A stretch of DNA of 22,884 nucleotides from an uncultured Thomasclavelia sp. Its GTDB lineage: Bacteria; Bacillota_I; Bacilli_A; Erysipelotrichales; Coprobacillaceae. Location of the stretch: NCBI GenBank assembly GCA_910588165.1, contig CAJUOR010000016.1:1-22884 (forward strand). The letters run 5' to 3'. The translations under genes were made by a program, and so were the position numbers. This document shows, one piece after another, positions 21,651-22,884 of this stretch. The stretch's first letter is position 1, and every line of letters begins with the position of its first letter. Under the pieces are notes generated by a model that was not told the origin of the DNA, did no database searches, and saw nothing but the letters and a program-made list of their open reading frames with translations.

Positions 21651-22364
21651 ATGTATAAACGAGTCTTATTAAAGTTAAGCGGAGAAGCATTAGCCGGAGA
21701 AAAAGGGTTTGGTATTGATGCTAATACTGTCCAAGACATTGCAAGACAAATCAAAGAAGCTAAAGATTTAGGTTGTGAAATTGCGATTGTATGTGGTGGC
21801 GGCAATATTTGGCGTGGTAAAGTTGGAAGCGAAATGGGAATGGAAAGAGCTTCTGCTGACTACATGGGTATGTTAGCGACTGCGATGAACGGTCTAGCGG
21901 TTCAAAGCGCATTGGAAAGAGAAGGCGTTGATACCCGTTTGATGACAGCTATTGAAATGAAACAAGTTGCCGAGCCTTATATTCGTCGCCGAGCAGTTCG
22001 CCATTTAGAAAAAGGACGTATCGTTATATTTGGAGCAGGTTTAGGAAGTCCTTTCTTTACAACAGATACAACAGCAGCCTTAAGAGCCGCTGAAATCGAA
22101 GCCGAAGTGATCTTGATGGCTAAAAATGGGGTAGATGGTGTTTACAGTGCTGACCCTCGTGTAGATAAAGAAGCTGTGATGTTTGATGAAATCAGCTATA
22201 TGGAAGTTTTAAATCGTCAGTTAATGATTATGGATCAAACCGCTATTACTTTATGTATGGATAATAAGATTGATTTATGCGTATTTAATATGCAAAAAGA
22301 TGGTAATATCGCCAAAGCCGTTAGTGGTGAAAAGATAGGAACAACAATTACAGGAGGAAAATAA
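21651..22364 (+). CDS. pyrH: UMP kinase
   Basis: Phosphorylates UMP to UDP in pyrimidine nucleotide synthesis; the bacterial enzyme is a hexamer of the amino-acid-kinase fold, usually activated by GTP and inhibited by UTP. The 237-residue length is normal. Signatures are the N-terminal VLLKLSGEALAGEKGFGID, VCGGGNIWRGK near residues 47-57, MGMLATAMNGLAVQSALE, GAGLGSPFFTTDTTAALRA near 130-148, and NGVDGVYSADPR. AAAAGGAGT precedes the ATG. frr starts 1 base after its stop, so the two form a tight operon. Confidence 0.98.
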   Translation: MYKRVLLKLSGEALAGEKGFGIDANTVQDIARQIKEAKDLGCEIAIVCGGGNIWRGKVGSEMGMERASADYMGMLATAMNGLAVQSALEREGVDTRLMTAIEMKQVAEPYIRRRAVRHLEKGRIVIFGAGLGSPFFTTDTTAALRAAEIEAEVILMAKNGVDGVYSADPRVDKEAVMFDEISYMEVLNRQLMIMDQTAITLCMDNKIDLCVFNMQKDGNIAKAVSGEKIGTTITGGK

Positions 22365-22365
22365 A

Positions 22366-22884
22366 ATGACAAAACAAATTATAGAAAATGCAGCTAACCG
22401 TATGGAAAAAGCTATCGAAGCTTTACAACGTGAATTAGCAACTGTTCGTACCGGTCGAGCAAATCCTACTATTTTAGATCGTGTTAGTGTTGATTACTGG
22501 GGATCTATGACACCAATCAACCAAGTTGCGAATATCAGTGTTGTAGAGGGACGTCAATTAGTGATTAAACCTTACGATCGCTCTACATTAAAAGGGATAG
22601 AACGCGCTATTTTAGAAGCTGATTTAGGTTTTAACCCTCAAAATGACGGACAGATTATTCGTATTGTTATTCCCCCATTGACAGAAGATAGACGTAAAGA
22701 ATATGCAAAACAAGTGTCTAAAATGGCCGAACAAGCTAAAGTAGCCGTAAGAAATATTCGCCGTGATGCTAATGAAGCTATTAAAAAAGGTGATTTCCCT
22801 GAAGATGAAGAAAAGCGTGCAACTGAGCAAGTTCAAAAGAAAACAGATGAATATATCAAACAAATTGATAAAATCGCTAAAGAA
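22366..22884 (+). CDS. frr: Ribosome recycling factor (3' end cut by the window)
   Basis: Splits post-termination ribosomes together with EF-G. The frame is open from ATG 22366 to the window edge, 173 codons, and the family is about 185 residues, so only roughly the last dozen are missing. Visible signatures: RTGRANPTILDRV near residue 29, the YDRSTLKGIERAI hinge region near 79-91, LGFNPQNDGQIIRI, IPPLTEDRRKE near 106-116, and the long C-terminal helix with VRNIRRDANEAIKK. AGGAGG lies 9 bases before the ATG, inside the end of pyrH. Confidence 0.97.
   Translation, partial: MTKQIIENAANRMEKAIEALQRELATVRTGRANPTILDRVSVDYWGSMTPINQVANISVVEGRQLVIKPYDRSTLKGIERAILEADLGFNPQNDGQIIRIVIPPLTEDRRKEYAKQVSKMAEQAKVAVRNIRRDANEAIKKGDFPEDEEKRATEQVQKKTDEYIKQIDKIAKE

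Noticed and set aside
1..22884. CRISPR arrays, tRNA or rRNA genes, complete insertion sequences
   Set aside because: Looked for repeated spacer patterns, cloverleaf-like tRNA ends, rRNA motifs and transposase signatures; none seen. XerC is the housekeeping recombinase by context.

Overview
This is a chromosomal window from a low-GC Gram-positive bacterium (Bacillota). The AT-rich codon use, AGGAGG-type ribosome binding sites, T-box and SAM-I leaders, long-form HPF and the gene order all point there. The chain rplS, lepB-rbgA-rnhB, dprA, topA, trmFO-xerC, rpsB, tsf, pyrH, frr is the conserved Bacillota translation/DNA-topology cluster. In many Bacilli hslV-hslU-codY lies between xerC and rpsB, and here it is absent. 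That and the overall style suggest Erysipelotrichia or a related lineage, but this is an inference and species cannot be read from the window.

Layout. 1-1559 looks accessory: the 3' part of a VanZ-like membrane protein cut by the left edge, a GNAT acetyltransferase with less AT-biased codons, and about 530 bp of gene-poor DNA with an inverted repeat, a possible decayed gene and two terminators. 1560-4017 is a minus-strand group: a yugI-like S1-domain protein, translationally coupled to pgi, then an LmbE/PIG-L deacetylase behind pgi's terminator. 4057-5376 is a plus-strand group: divergent PAP2-family membrane protein, NifU-like Fe-S protein, and mscL with its terminator. 5388-6968 is one methionine/SAM unit: a promoter, a 41-codon small ORF, a compact SAM-I (S-box) riboswitch with its own terminator, then metK. 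Next come hpf (plus strand), a YtqA-type radical SAM gene (minus strand) and rplS with a short structured leader.

From 9360 on, a T-box riboswitch, most likely reading a Tyr codon (UAC), controls an orphan oligopeptide-binding lipoprotein inserted between rplS and lepB. The rest is core machinery. lepB, rbgA and rnhB overlap end to start; dprA and topA follow. topA and rpsB have clear promoters of their own. trmFO overlaps xerC. rpsB and tsf are separated by a hairpin attenuator. A second GNAT gene sits between tsf and pyrH. pyrH is followed directly by frr, which runs off the right edge.

Most of the window is ordinary core genome, and I did not find a previously undescribed defence, mobile or biosynthetic system. 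The most interesting parts are regulatory: the T-box in front of a solitary peptide-binding lipoprotein, the small ORF fused to the S-box leader of metK, candidate ribosomal-protein leaders before rplS and rpsB, and small insertions or losses relative to the usual gene order.
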